Part shown: piece by piece, positions 48,300 through 61,005 of the stretch
Layout: every line of letters starts with the position of its first letter
Position numbering within the stretch: the first letter of the stretch is position 1
Assembly (NCBI GenBank): GCA_015680685.1
Contig: MNCI01035354.1
Coordinates: forward strand, 299,397-363,396
Direction of reading: 5' to 3'
Length of the DNA stretch: 64,000 nucleotides
From: Gnetum montanum
Lineage: Eukaryota > Streptophyta > Gnetopsida > Gnetales > Gnetaceae
The notes under the pieces: generated by a model
Told to the model about the DNA's origin: nothing
The model's input: only the letters and a program-made list of their open reading frames with translations
The model's database searches: none
Made by a program: the position numbers and the translations under genes

Positions 48300-49466
48300 T
48301 CCTCTAGTCCCCTCCTCCAAGCTAAGTGACTAGTGCTCCATGTACACCCTAAACTGGAGGTTGTTGTCCTTGGCCTCTACTTCCTCTACTACTTCCTTCC
48401 TCCTTTGGGCACTCCCAAGCTTGATGCCTTGGTTTCCCACATGCAAAACAATTTAGGCAATCCCTCTATAGATGACCAGGCTACTAACATCTATAACAAA
48501 CATTATCACCATGATAAGCTCCAACAGTAGGGCCACAAGCAGGTGTTGAATGCTCTCCTCAATGGCCACGAGCTTACTTAGAGGGGCCAAACCTCTCTCT
48601 AGATGTCATCCTCTCTTTTTCTCCTATTGCCTCTCTCTATGCACAATAGCTTCCCATTGACTCCTCTCTAAATCCATGGCTATTGCTCTAGCTTCATCAT
48701 AGGAAGTCAATTTGAGAGGTAATAGGTGATCCTTCAAAGATGATCTCAAACCTTGAACAAACCTGTTTGCATGTGCCTAAGCATCTATATGCATTTTTGG
48801 TACATAACTACTTAGCTCAGAGAAACGAGCATCATACTCCACCATAGATCAACTACCCTGATACAAATAGTAGAACTCATCCTCCTTGGCCTGTGCATAT
48901 TGGGTAGACACATAACGACCTTTGAAAGATGCTAGAAAATTATCCCATGCTACCTCTTGACTAGTCCATTCCTTGGCCTACTCTTCAGTCATCCAGCAAT
49001 GCCAGGTAGTACTAACCAATTGATAAACTACCAAGCGAGTCTACTAAACCAATGAATAGCCCATCAAATTAAAAGTTTTTTGCAATTCCTGCAACCCTTC
49101 TATAGCTACATTGGAATCTTCAGTGCCATAAAATTTAGGAGATCCCAACTTTCAAAACTACTCTACTAGTTTCTTATTAATAAGCTACCTATTTGATTCT
49201 CTTGAGTCTCCACTACCACTACCACTTCCCACTTCCCTGATCATGGGGATGGTAACATCACTACCTACAACATGCTGTTGTAGGATCTATAACAATTGTT
49301 GTATAAGCTTTAGTTGCCTATTTGTAGAACCATTGCTAGATGTTGGAGGAGGTTTCTCCTATCCATCATTAGGCCCTTCTAGTCTATGGGCCCCACTAGA
49401 ATCATGACTACATCTACTATACATCTCTGTAACCTGAAATCCCAACTGGGTGAGTACCCTAACCAT
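48300..49466 (-). pseudogene. gag of element E
   Basis: ATG at 49466 (MVRVLTQLGFQVTEMY) starts 23 bases after the primer site. The Gag domain follows at about 48650-49150: GSPKFYGTEDSNVAIEG, WDNFLASFKGRYVSTQYAQA, MVEYDARFSELSSYVPK. Two C-x2-C-x4-H-x4-C zinc knuckles lie at about 48420-48510 (second: CFACGKPRHQAWEC). The frame is continuous for about 290 codons apart from about a dozen stops, nearly all TAG. Confidence 0.85.
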
Positions 49467-49488
49467 CATAAAACATCGGAGTAAACTA

Positions 49489-49500
49489 GCTTTGATACCA
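49489..49500 (-). promoter_or_regulatory. Primer-binding site of element E
   Basis: The minus strand reads TGGTATCAAAGC, three bases inside the 5' LTR. It complements the 3' end of initiator tRNA-Met with one mismatch. Confidence 0.85.
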
Positions 49501-49503
49501 CAA

Positions 49504-52221
49504 TGTAACACCCCACCCTAGCTAGGGTAGGGTGGTGCCTAGGATCAAGTAATCTTAAAACAAAAGCATGATAACTAAAACCAATGATGTGTAGAATACA
49601 TGATATTAAGGAAGGTCAAACAGTACAGAAATTTCCTACCACATTAAAAAATAAACATACATATCACTTATAAAAATGCATGTCTCTACATAAAGCAAAC
49701 TATGCGTTGCTATGCTAAATTACAAAAACACATAAACATCATCATCGTACATATAAGAGTACAAAGAGTTTCATACAACGATATCTAGTCCACACTATTG
49801 TACATGAAAATATACATTAACCAAGCACTAAAGATTTCCCCTCCTCTACTCTCCCTCTTTGTGCTTGTCTAGGCTCCTATGCCTTTCACCTATAATTAAA
49901 TAAAGTTAGTACACAACTAAGTGGGAAGCCTTTACACTTCCCTTGCTAGATGGTCAACAAGTGTTGCATTAGAGGAGGGGAGTGGGGTAGAAGGCAACTT
50001 GAAACAACTGTTAGTCTTACACATACTTAAAACACACACACCATAACACCCATAATGCTATCCTACTATCATACATTCATAGATAAAGCCATGGTTCGAC
50101 ACCATCTATTATGCCCATATCATCATACACATGATCCACACAATCATAATTCAATTACAACACATATTATCACCAATGTGACTTGCAAACTGATACTATC
50201 ATAGACATAGCCCATATGGTTGCTAGCATATTTGTGCTCAGTGTAGCATATGAAACATTTCCATGAGTACTCATAACAACTATTGCATGTAGGTCTTTTA
50301 TTAGTCTTTTATCTATCCAACCGGTGCTAGGGCCTGTCAACCTGTGACTCACAACCACTAGCCTTATGGAGGACTAGTGATAGGGATGAACACACTTATG
50401 CCACAGACCAGCTATAGGGATGAACACACCTATGCTCTCCCACTTTTATGTTTAGGATGAGGCTTGAGATAGGTGCCTCACTGATACATCATAGTGGGGG
50501 TCAATCCATACCAGCTCCAGGGTGCCTCATCACCTATTGATCCACACCCTCATGCTAGCACCACCCGCCAACGACTGTCACAAGCATTGTCGCAAAAACA
50601 TGTACATAGTCTGACTAGCTTAAGCCAACACATGTCATAAGTACAATGCACCCAAACAAACATAACCACACATATCCACCCCTAATAGTTATAGTCACTC
50701 CATGAAAACAATACCATGATTCACAAGACAACATGAAGACCTTGATATGAAAAAACAATACCATATTTCTTAAAAGACATGTACTTCCATACAAATGACT
50801 ACTATAATAACCTTCAAAATTATCTATGCCCAAAAAGAAAGCTAATTCCCTAATTAGAAAGTACTTTCCAAAGTGATCCCAATGACACTAATTTCACCTA
50901 AATCAGACTCCTGGAAGCAAAGTTATGTGTGTTCAAATTTTGATTAATAAAATAATATTTAAATAATATTAAATTACCGCCAGAAAGGACTAGAACATCC
51001 AAAAATGCTCATGCTCTAATAGGTCCTAAAAATATAATATTCCTATCATACCAATCTCATCAGCATCACATATCATAATCCACAAGTTCACATCATACCA
51101 TACATCCCATATATATCAATAAACTATTTGTAATCAAAATCGTACAGTTTTGAGAAATATGCAAAATAACATGCCTAAGCTCAAGCTTTCAACTATCCAC
51201 CCCACATGCTCCCATTGCATGATCATATACACTAATCCAACACAAAAATATAGGGAAAAGGTAAAGATAACTCACCAATTAAAATTGTTAGGGTAGAAAG
51301 GTTGAAACAAGTAGAAAACCCTAAAAAATTTGGCAAGACTCCATTTCACTCCCAACAAGTTTTACACCCACATAGATATGACTACAATAATTCCAAATCC
51401 AGGTTTAGAGCAAGAAAAAATCATCCATAAAGCTTAGAATTTAGAAAAATGTGAAACAGAAGAAGAGAGAAGAAAGAAAAATGAAAGAAAATAGGCTCCT
51501 ATGTATTTCTATTTCTGCAAAAATAAAAGAAACAGAAAAAACTTGATTTTTTTATGGGTGGTGGTGCAAAAGGATAGTGAAGAAAAAAATAAGGATAAAA
51601 CAAAACTATGCTTTTAGGCATAGGTTTAAAAAGTAGATATGCAACCTTTGTTTTTCTTCCTTCGTGCACATCATGTGCAAATGAACGTTACTTTTACTTT
51701 TGTTTTTTTAACTTTATTTTATTTCATTTTATTTAAATATATTAGTTTCATAAGCTAATATATTTTTCTCCTCTACAACTAATACTGTAAACTTTAATCA
51801 TCCATAACAGACATATTGGGACTCCAAATCAAAATCCATTTGGATCTACAAGATTCTTATCATATGCTTTACCCATTCACATGCTAAAACCACACCCCAA
51901 CATCATGCAACATAGTGCTATAGTGCAAATGCCTCAATACCAAAATCACACATAAAGCGTAAAGACATACTGAATAGGTGCTTTTGTACCCCAATCCAAC
52001 ACTCCTACTAGCAACATCACTTGTCTAACACATCACATAGGGCTAGTTTACATAATCACATTAGTTATGCGTGTAAAGACATCATACTTGTAACATAAAG
52101 ATGAAGCTTCATAACATATAAAATACATTAACTCATCCCCAACAACCCACTAGGACTCCACACATAATGTATAAATCATAAGCGTATGACCATACCTACT
52201 GTCTCTGGATGGGATGTAACA
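49504..52221 (-). repeat. Element E 5' LTR
   Basis: It is 2718 bp, from TGTAACACCCCACC to GATGTAACA. It shows no coding frame of its own. Confidence 0.92.
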
Positions 52222-52226
52222 GTCTT
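52222..52226. repeat. Target-site duplication of element E (right)
   Basis: GTCTT, identical to 42205-42209. Confidence 0.92.
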
Positions 52227-54097
52227 GAAACTAGATCATGATTTAGATTTCATTCTTAAAGCTATAAACCTGATGAGAGAGATCAAGTACCTACTTTTCT
52301 TATTCTTGGTTCATCTTCTCTCACTTCTCAAATTAATGCTTCAACATGTGGATTCACCTTTCTAGACAATCCTTCATGAACAATTCTTCTTCCCCAACCT
52401 ATTGCATCTTGAACAATTCAACTTGTAGATGCTTAATCCATACCTCAAGCATGATAGTTTAGGATGTGGGTACTAGTGGTGTAATATTCTCCAAATTTTT
52501 TATTAACTATTTTACCTCTACTTGGCTTCACCACAACTCCCTTATATAGAATGTTCTATCAACATTAGTGGTTTCTAGCTCAACCCATCCTTTTACCAAT
52601 TTCATCTACATCACATTTTCAGTGTTCCTCAACATGATTCCAAAACCTAGATTTATCCTTTAATCCTCCTCTACCCATCAGCTAGTCCCAAGTTGATTAG
52701 TGGATAGTTGTAATACCTCTACAGTATGATGGACATTATGGAAGATGCACCTTAATCAATGTAAAGAAGAGATACTCCTTGATGGTGCATTAGTGTGATA
52801 TGGAATAGAACTCCCATGTTAGGTTAGGGGTGGATCATTTAATAAGGGAGGAGGACATGTAAGAAGATTCTCCCTTACATTGTCATCACTCATGATGACC
52901 CCCAACATGTTTAGAAAATTACCACTAATCTCTATTAATCACTTCACATGGATCACTTTTGTTTGACCCTTTCTTCTATGTGCATAATGGGTTGAAATTT
53001 ACCATTAGGGGGAGGTTCTTGGCTTTGTCTAATGCTAAAGCCAAGTGGTTATGACATTAATTGGCTAGGCTACTACACTTGAGCTTGTGGTGATTTCTAA
53101 GGTGCTACAAGTGTCCTTCCTAGTCTTGCACAAAGCTAGCCTAATGTTTTAACCTAGGATTCCTTCGTTGATGGCATCTCATCTTCTGAATTAGGTACTA
53201 TCCCAAATAATTTAGAGTGTTATCTTGGGGCCACAACTATGATGTTCTCCTAGTCTACCATCTTTGTTGAAGTGTGATGCCTCCTGATAGAATTGAGTAT
53301 GCTTGCTAATTCACATAATTTTCTAATTAGCCCTAAGAAGGCATATACTTACCTCATCTTTAGTTACATTCTCAATTTTCTGAGTCATGGCTTTGAATAA
53401 GAAGTAGGAAATGTTGATGGTGCATCACCCCCTCATCATTATGATAATCTTTGCCATTCCTTCTTCCTCAACATATATGTTTGATGGTTTCTTAATGGAA
53501 ATAAAGTTGTAAGTCATGATTTTGTACATTGCATTCTACACCATAGGAAGTTTAAACATCTTAACATCCTTCTTGGCCATATCAAAGACATTTTTGCAAG
53601 ACCTTTATCTTGATCTTAAGCTTAATCTTATGAGTTTGTGGCCACCACTTAACTAGCCTATTTGAAAATCTTGTAGCTTTGGCAATTGCCCATGTTGAAA
53701 TGGGCATGAAAGTTCCATCAACGAATGATATGGTACCATCTATAGCAAGATTGAGGTAGAATTATTTCACCTCATATTAGTACCATGTAAAAGGCTTGAT
53801 GATGTAGTCATAAGAAATCATCCTCTATAGTGTTTCCTTAAGTTTAGATGGACTAAGCTTAAGGAATTGGTAGTAGTTCTTTTCCATCTAGATGTGTCTC
53901 TCTCATACATTGTTCATACCCATTCCTTCTTCCATATCATCCACCTCTATATCATCACCTAATAGTTCTTTTGGCACTTGCTTTGAGACCCTTTCTGAGC
54001 ACATGCTTAACCTAAAGATCGAGATCATGACTATTTATCTCTAGATCTCTCTCTTAAGGAAGGCCTCTTGGATACATGTGCTAGACTTGGAGACCAT
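52222..54097 (-). pseudogene. Third frame of element C, N-terminal part
   Basis: ATG at 54097 (MVSKSSTCIQEAFLKRE) opens a long broken frame. An acidic stretch (ELLGDDIEVDDMEEGMG) is followed by YYQFLKLSPSKLKE, YDYIIKPFTWY and TISFVDGTFMPISTWAIAKA. Further blocks (NISYFLFKAMTQKIENVTKD) continue towards 53300. It occupies the same place as A's ORF2, but the sequence similarity I can see by eye is slight (an LIRKLC block). There is one net frameshift between 54097 and 52230. No function can be assigned. Confidence 0.6.
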
Positions 54098-55650
54098 TGT
54101 TCTTTCTCCTCATCCTTCACATCGATGATTCAATTGGCTCATGAGAGCATGTGAGAATTTCCTACATACTATGAGAGATCTACTAATGTGTTCTTAATCA
54201 CTATTCATTCACACAATAGGAATAGACCTCCAAGTTTCATTTTCAAGTACAAGATCACACCTGCTATTGCCAAAGTCATCTAACCTTGATTATTCCATGA
54301 CATAACCATTGGTGTAACAAAACCAAGATAACAAGCTCCAGATCATTTAGAAGTTAAGAATCTAATTTAGTTATCATCCATCCATGATTGTATGCATAGT
54401 AGGTATCCTAAATTTAGATTTACCAAAATCCTCTCATCGATTGCCCTAGCTATGCTTACCAATCCCAATATCTTTAGTGATTACATTATCATAACCAAGC
54501 TAATGAAATATTCATGATAGATATGATCTTGGCTTAGATCAAGAGTTGTAATCTTGACTTCTTAGAGTAAATTGATTTTAGAATTTGAATAGAAACAACA
54601 TTTGACATTACCATAATTTAATAAGAAAGAGACTTCTAGGCCTTCTTAGTTCTAGGAAGGAATGAGGTAAGAGATTATCTTATACTATTATATTTGAGAG
54701 TCAAGTGATCTAGGGAGAAAGTTGAATATAAGCTATGTATGTCCAATTAACTTCACACATGTTTACATGAGTATGAGTTTAATCCTCTATCTTGATCTTA
54801 CTTGAGCAATTATATAATTAGTCTAGGATGGTAGGAATACCAATTTACATGGATTGAAGAGCTTAGAAGAGTATTGATCTTCCCATTACCTCTTCTTGTT
54901 TAATTAATTTTAAAAAAAAATAAAATATTTTTTTGGGGAACATTATTTTCCATAAGAAGTGAACTCTTTGAGATATGCCTGAGAATTGTGGAAATGAATA
55001 AAGTTCTAGATCACCACTTGGAGTCTTTGACTTATGTGAACATGAACATTCATTCCTTACCACATGGTATGTATAGGTTTATCAAAACCACAAACCTCTT
55101 TTAATTGAGGTGGTTAGGAATAGAAAGTGCATGTAACTTGGTCTAATTAAATTCATTAGACCCATCATAGTGATCATAAGAATCCTTAATGATACATCTT
55201 CCTCATAAATGAACAAGAACTTGTCCAAGATGCTAAAGCTCATACCTTAAGGTAGCACCTGCTCATGGTTCCAATGGAAGTAGCTTCAACAACTTGTGGC
55301 ATGAGTTTAAGCTCTGCATTGAATTTGAGCCTAGCTTACCAATGATGGATAAAGAAAAAGTGGATGGATGAACTCTATTAAGTGGGCATTCCATCGGTCA
55401 AACTACATGTTAGACTTTTTTAGTACTCTTGCATCATCATCACATCTATAACTCACTCATCCATCATTGGCTTATTTAGTGAGAATTCATAAAGCATATT
55501 AATTGGTTTTCCCCCACACACACAAAGATCAAAAAAAAATATTAGAAATAATTAATCATTAAGATTAGAAAATAAAAAAATTCCCAACTAAGCACCCCAA
55601 CTTTATTAAAACATACAAATAAAATAATGGAAAAGAATATTTTGACATGG
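54098..55650 (-). other. Spacer of element C between integrase and third frame
   Basis: It is AT-rich and has no convincing frame. It is in the same position as the spacer of A, but I cannot align it confidently with the A/B/F spacer. Confidence 0.4.
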
Positions 55651-56262
55651 TATAAAGGATTCCTCCCTCATGACTAAACTATGTCTATTACCTAATAGAC
55701 CTCTAAGTAAAAAATATAAGATTGAGCATTAGGGACTCTCACAGGTGAAAGATATTCTTTATAGTATTTTAAGTGATGCCCATTCATCAAAAAACTTTTA
55801 TCCAACTCCTCTAGATGATATATATGCATGGTGTTAGATTGGTGACTGGTATGAACTATATAATATCCTTCCCATTGAAATTAAAACTTTTCCAAATGGG
55901 AAAACAATGATAGATTAAAATAGAAGGCCTTATCATCAGGTTTGAAATTAAATTCTCTTGCATAAACATGATGGCAAGCCTTGGTGTAAGAATGTTCTAA
56001 TTCATTGCATGTCAAGGTAATTCCATGATTCTCATTGAGAAGGTTGAAGTTAATCAACCTCTATTTTTGTGTTGAATTAAACGCCATATCAAAAACCCAA
56101 GATTATCATTTTAAGATCAATAGGGAATTATGGAATATATTCATACATTAACTCGAATAGTGTGTAGCCAATAGAGTTCTTCCATGTTGTTCAATAGGCA
56201 TAAAAAGCATCATTAAGCTTGTTGGCCTACATACTATGTCTTTTTGTGATGATTTGGTTGAG
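55650..56262 (-). pseudogene. Integrase of element C, C-terminal half only
   Basis: On the minus strand ANKLNDAFYAY, TTWKNSIGYTLFELMYEYIP and, near 55800, HAYIYHLEELDKSFLMNGHH with LKYYKEYLSPV match the end of Athila-type integrases. The zinc-binding and most of the catalytic core that should precede it are missing, and block G lies there instead. Confidence 0.65.
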
Positions 56263-56413
56263 GATGATTCTTGGATGTTTTGGCATGTTTTGAGGTGTTT
56301 TTGGCTTATTTTGATGATGTTAGAAGGTTTTAGGATCTATGGGGACTTGTTGGGAGGCATCTGGAGGCTCCTAGCATCAAAATGAGCACTTCTATTTTTA
56401 GCACCTTTAGAAG

Positions 56414-56528
56414 AGACGTCTTTCTAAAGACATCTCCCCTAAAGTGAAGACGTCTCTAGCCCAGAGAAGATGTCTTCCAAAAATAATAGATGTCTCTCCT
56501 AAGATCAGGGCTTTCATAGTAGATGTCT
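56414..56528 (+). promoter_or_regulatory. Array of six AGACGTCT-type palindromes
   Basis: Octamers AGACGTCT, AGACATCT, AGACGTCT, AGATGTCT, AGATGTCT and AGATGTCT start at 56414, 56428, 56448, 56468, 56488 and 56521. Four are exactly 20 bp apart. The variants differ only at the central CpG (CG, CA or TG). GACGTC is a known plant bZIP core. The array lies about 190-310 bp upstream of the TATA box. Confidence 0.7.
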
Positions 56529-56719
56529 AAATGAAGCTAAAGATGACCTAGATGCATGGAGAAACTTCCAAAAATGCCTAGGAAATAACCAAAGTAAGAT
56601 GAAAACAACCAAAGCAAGATGGAAATAGTTAGGGAGAAGGCAAGAAGACTTGGGAAACATCTAAAGAACCTCAAGTTGAGTTGAGAAAAGGTTTCTAGGA
56701 TTTTTTCCTTCTAGTTGCT

Positions 56720-56727
56720 TATAAATA
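56720..56727 (+). promoter_or_regulatory. TATA box in block G
   Basis: TATAAATA, followed by TTGATGCAATTCACCATTG, a plausible start region. Confidence 0.5.
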
Positions 56728-57170
56728 TTGATGCAATTCACCATTGTTGAGAAAGAAAGAGCATAACCTTGACCATGATTAGGAGAGAAAGCTTGTGAGA
56801 GTTGAGGAAGGAGAGCTTGTGCAAGAAGAGAGATTATGCAAGGAAGTTGAGTGATAGGCAAGGAAGAGAACTTAAGAGAGGCTAGGAGAATCTCCTATAA
56901 GTGTCTTGTCTTGAGCTTGGGCTCCATTGTAAGCAACTGAGGATTGAGAGAGGATAAGTATGGCCTCTAAGATCCTTGGAAGAGTTGTGACTTGAGCTTA
57001 GCTCCTCATATTTGATGTATTTTCTATGTATTTTGAGAATTATCTTAACATAAGGGAGATTTTCTCCATTTTGTTGTGCTATTCTTATTTTCTAAGCTAG
57101 ATTTGCTTGGAAGTTGTGGATTGGGTCCTATTGGGGTATTTTGAGGTGCAACCCCCTACGCCACTCCCTT

Positions 57171-57480
57171 ACAGTCAATCATGTGTAGATTGAATTCCTG
57201 TAGAAGTATCATTCATCGAATCATACACTAACTAACATTTGATTTATGTATGAGGAATGCTATGATGAGTGTGGATGAAAACCTTACATCCAAGCACATA
57301 ATGCCTAGATTTTTAGAGTCCAAATATGATGGCCATGAGCTCCTCTTTTGTGGTGGTGTAACTAAGTTATGCTCCTACAATGCTTTAGCTAGCATAGTGA
57401 ATGTAGTAGGGCCTCTTCTTCTCATCAAACTTCATAACGACTTCATCTAATGAAAAATTTGAGGCATCTATCATGATATG
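57171..57480 (-). pseudogene. RNase H of element C
   Basis: The minus-strand frame reads FHIMIDASNFSLDEVVMKFD, KKRPYYIHYAS, TTTKEELMAIIFGL, SRHYVLGCKVFIHTHHS and, up to the border with G, EFNLHMID. It corresponds block by block with D's RNase H. Confidence 0.7.
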
Positions 57481-58400
57481 GAAGGCTTGAGTCTAGTTAG
57501 TACCTTACAATACTTAGGTTTGTGCTAATATCTTCTTTAGATATTAGAAGGAATTTTCACACTTCTTGTTCCATAGGAATGGAATATCTTTCATTGTTAG
57601 CTTAAATAATGGCTTAGCAGTTCTAGAATAATCTTTAATAAATCTATAGTAATAGCTTGTATGACCAAGGGAAATTCACATCTCTTTTATAGTCATAAGA
57701 ATCTATGTCATATTCTCAATGATGTGAATGTTTTTAGGATCAACTTTGATTCCCTTCTTGAAGAAATTATGATGAAGGACTATGCCCTCACTCATAATTA
57801 ATTGACTCTTCTTCCTATTCAGCTTCAAATTGACCTAACAAAAATGACATAAAATAGCTTCAAGCTACTTCAAGGTTTCCTTGAATGTCTTGTCATATGT
57901 GAAAATGTAATTCATGAAGAATTTCACACTCTTACCTATATAATCCTAGAACACTGACATCACCTATCATTGAAATGTGTCTAGTGCATTGGATAATATG
58001 AAGTACATGTACTTAAAACTAAAGGTTCCTCATGGATAGATAAATGTAGTCTTGAGCTAATCCTCTGATGTTATGCCGATTTAATGATAACTTAAGTACC
58101 CATCAAGAAAACTATGGTACTCTTTGCTAGAGATGTTATCCAATACTTGGTTCATGAATGGTAATGAGAAATGGTTCTTAAACATAGAAGCATTCAGTAG
58201 CCTATAGCCAACATAGACTTTCGATTCATTTCCTTTCTTTGGTATGACTATAGTCAAACTAATCCACTCACTGTTTGAGATGGGTGCAATGAAATGAGCC
58301 TGCAAGAGATGAATGATTTCATTCTTCATCATGTGTGACATATTAGGATTAAGTATTTGTTAAAGTATATACAGAGACTTGATACTTAGGTCTATGTGTA
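57481..58400 (-). pseudogene. Reverse transcriptase of element C
   Basis: The clearest block is 58081-58341: MSHMMKNEIIHLLQAHFIAP, SNSEWISLTIVIPKKGNESK, RLLNASMFKNHFSLPFMNQV, DNISSKEYHSFLDGYLSYH. The active-site block falls in a frameshifted region near 57900 and is not readable with confidence. Confidence 0.72.
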
Positions 58401-58899
58401 TGTGGTGTTGACAAATGGAGGAGTTTATTTCCATGAGTTCATCATGGAACCAGACAAATGCTTGTCTTCACTTAACAACTACCTTTTTAGCTCAATCTTT
58501 TGAATGGTCATCAAGGTGGAATTAATGATTACTAGATAACCATTAGTAAGAAACATGTATTTTAAGACCTCTAGAAGTGGCATGAGCTCTAGTAGTGGGG
58601 TAGGAATATTTTTGAGAAAATGAAGAGTTTTCTAAAATTTAGGATCATATTGCATCACTACAGTAGTTTTCATTGTATTTCCTTTCTCTGAATCATATGA
58701 TTTGACATTAGATAAGGCATGAGAATCAATCAGGTCTTCCAAGATCTAATTTGTAGATTCATGAATTAGACATTCTTTAAGACAAATAACATCTCTAACT
58801 ACACAAAGATGTTTAATGACAAAATGTGAATAATCATTATAATGTTGCTTACTACATGATTAAGAAGGATCATAAGGTATTATATTATAATATATCCTT

Positions 58900-59330
58900 C
58901 ATGTCTCATCCTTTCTATTAATTTCAAGATGAAGGCCATGAAGGACTAACTTGACATCAATGGTGCTTAACTAAGCTCTTTCCATAATGATAGGAAAACC
59001 ATCTTTCATCTTATTTTTTGATTTGATCACTAAGAAATCAACTAGATATGACTAATGCACCAAAGTTATCATGACATCATTCACCCATTCTAAGGTATAT
59101 GTGTATGAAAAGTCTATTGGTTCTAGGAGAATATTAGTAGTTTTGAGAGGAGGAAGCTCCCAATCAAGGTATTATTACATTAAGCTTATATTAAATTCTA
59201 ATCTAAAGTCATACAGAGTTAGGTAATGATTCTCCTTACTAATTTAAAGTTCAATCCTAGGGTTGTCAAGATCTAATGCTTTTGAAGAAAATATCCTTCC
59301 TTTAATACCCACATAACTTCCTTGGACATG
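58900..59330 (-). pseudogene. Aspartic protease region of element C
   Basis: The minus strand reads LYDFRLEFNISLM, then LDWELPPLKTTNILLEPIDF, parallel to D's LLDSGSRVNLI and NLPPLKKSNIHLEL. The catalytic D-S-G is no longer present. Confidence 0.5.
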
Positions 59331-59399
59331 AAAATGATGATAACGTTACTGTCATCAAATACCATCTTGTTATGCTTACTAAACATCATTGAAGAAATT

Positions 59400-61005
59400 G
59401 TCCTTGAGTTGGTTGATTCACCTTGGTAATGCTTAGGGAATGATATTGGGATTTATTTAGTACTAATTCCTATCTTTATTGAGGTATTATCCTCTTCACA
59501 AGATGAAGAGGATGGTTTGGATTTAGCTCCATGATGTTCATGTCTATGCTTCCAATAAAATTCATAGCCATGGGAATTTTAGTCCCTATCCACAACTAAA
59601 TCAATAGGTGTTACTAATGTTTCCTAGTAGCATGCATAGAAGTAGGATTAGCATAATAGAAAAAATCATATAATTTAGCTTTTCATGGTTATAGTTGACT
59701 AGGAATTCCTCCTTGCATAGGAGAAAGAAAAAGACATTGTTATGATTGTTGTTATTTTTGGAAGCTTGCTGGGGAAAGACACTTAATGAAGGAAGATGCT
59801 ATTGTATAATCATCTAAGAAAATTGGCAAGTAATTACTTGGACATCTTAAATTTAAGGATTTATAGGAGGTATTATTTTCTTATTGCATTGGAGCAAGGA
59901 GATTCCATGGAGTAGCACCTCAATTATTTGAAGTTTTCCACTATTGATACTACCGCATGGGCTATTAATATGCATCTCCAGGATAATATGATTAGCTAGG
60001 GTAAGCATTCCTCCTCATTTACCTTATATTATGATTAGCTAGGATAAGGTCAAGCTTTCATACTCCAAGAATCATGCTTCTTATTATGGTTTGATGATGC
60101 AATGGTTTTTACTATTGCTTCAACCAACTTACCCTTAATGTTCTTAAGGATACTAGTCATCTTCTCATCTATTATGTCCTAAACCTAGTCCACTTTATGG
60201 GCTAAGTTTGTCAATGATTTTTTGATTCTAACCTAGTCTTGCACCAAGAACTCTACTATATTAGAGGATTTAGATGTACCTTTAATGTTCTTTACCTCCC
60301 TTCAACATGCTAGATACCAAGTATGCTCCTTGGATAACTACTACTTCTACCACTTATCTTTCATGCTAGTAATGATGTCCAAAAGCACTTTGATTTGGGC
60401 CATGAACTTTATGTATCTAGCCCATTATATACATGTTCACACACTCTCTTTTCTTTTTTCTATGGCCTTCCATTATATACATTAGCTACTCTCATTGACT
60501 AAAGTCATGGTTTAAACAAAGGTGAGTAGTTTTCATGTATTGTTCCATGGAAATGTTCAAATATTCACAAGCTCCTTACCTCTATTCAACAGTCTCCTTT
60601 CAAATATTAGATATGAGAGCATAGGTTTAAAATTTGGCATAGAAGAATTTAATCGTGTCTATTCATTGTTGAATTAATTTAGAAGATAAGGATTTGCACT
60701 AGGTTTTGGCATGCTCAATGAAGATGCAAAGAAAAAATTGTAACTTTTACTAATCACTAACAATCCATTTAAGGTAGTAAGCATTATCAAATGTCTACAT
60801 GTATGGTTGAGGATCATCACTGGTAAGCCCTCTATAAGTTAAAACATCAACCATGTTAATACCCTTGATATGGCTATCATGAACATTCTCTTATGAAATG
60901 TAAATAGCTTCATTCAGTTCATGATAATTATCCTAGTCAAACAATGAGACATTCTTATCATTGGACAGTCTAGATAGATTTTAGTGCTAAAATTTAGAGA
61001 GTAGG
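59400..61005 (-). pseudogene. gag of element C, truncated by F
   Basis: The Gag domain lies at about 60590-60860: GINMVDVLTYRGLTSDDPQP, TFDNAYYLKWIVSD, IKFFYAKF. It parallels D's gag (FEGGYNTDPQ, FNYKYQTYSRV). The frame is cut at 61005 by the LTR of element F. Confidence 0.6.

Larger units (their letters stand above)
42210..52221 (-). mobile_element. Element E: Tekay/Del-like chromovirus with 2.7-kb LTRs
   Basis: It is a complete 10.0-kb Ty3/gypsy element. The LTRs are 42210-44908 and 49504-52221, with terminal TGTAACA...TGTAACA and GTCTT duplications. The minus-strand interior (4.6 kb) has a tRNA-iMet primer site, gag with two zinc knuckles, protease, RT, RNase H, integrase and a chromodomain-like C-terminus. 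Long LTRs, iMet primer, and the RT and integrase wording fit the Tekay/Del group of chromoviruses. Stops, mostly TAG, and several frameshifts inactivate it. Confidence 0.92.
56263..57170 (+). mobile_element. Block G: solo-LTR-like insertion in element C
   Basis: About 0.9 kb of non-coding sequence lies between C's RNase H and integrase remnant. It has the layout of an LTR on the plus strand: a palindrome array upstream, TATAAATA at 56720-56727, then a transcribed-type leader and a GC-richer end (GGGTCCTATTGGGGTATTTT, then CAACCCCCTACGCCACTCCC). I find neither a clear TG...CA pair nor a target duplication, so the borders are approximate and the LTR identity is inferred. Confidence 0.5.
41713..61005 (-). 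mobile_element. Element C: Athila-like element, interrupted three times
   Basis: On the minus strand the order is gag (59400-61005), protease, RT, RNase H, integrase C-terminal part (55650-56262), spacer, and a third long frame starting at 54097 and continuing at 42209 beyond element E. Its 3' LTR is absent and its 5' end lies beyond F, to the right of the window. E sits in the third frame, G replaces or interrupts the integrase N-terminal half, and F cuts gag. It is more decayed than A. Confidence 0.72.

Noticed and set aside
50170-50833. Small open frames inside E's LTRs
   Set aside because: They are not conserved between the two LTR copies beyond the nucleotide similarity and match no family.
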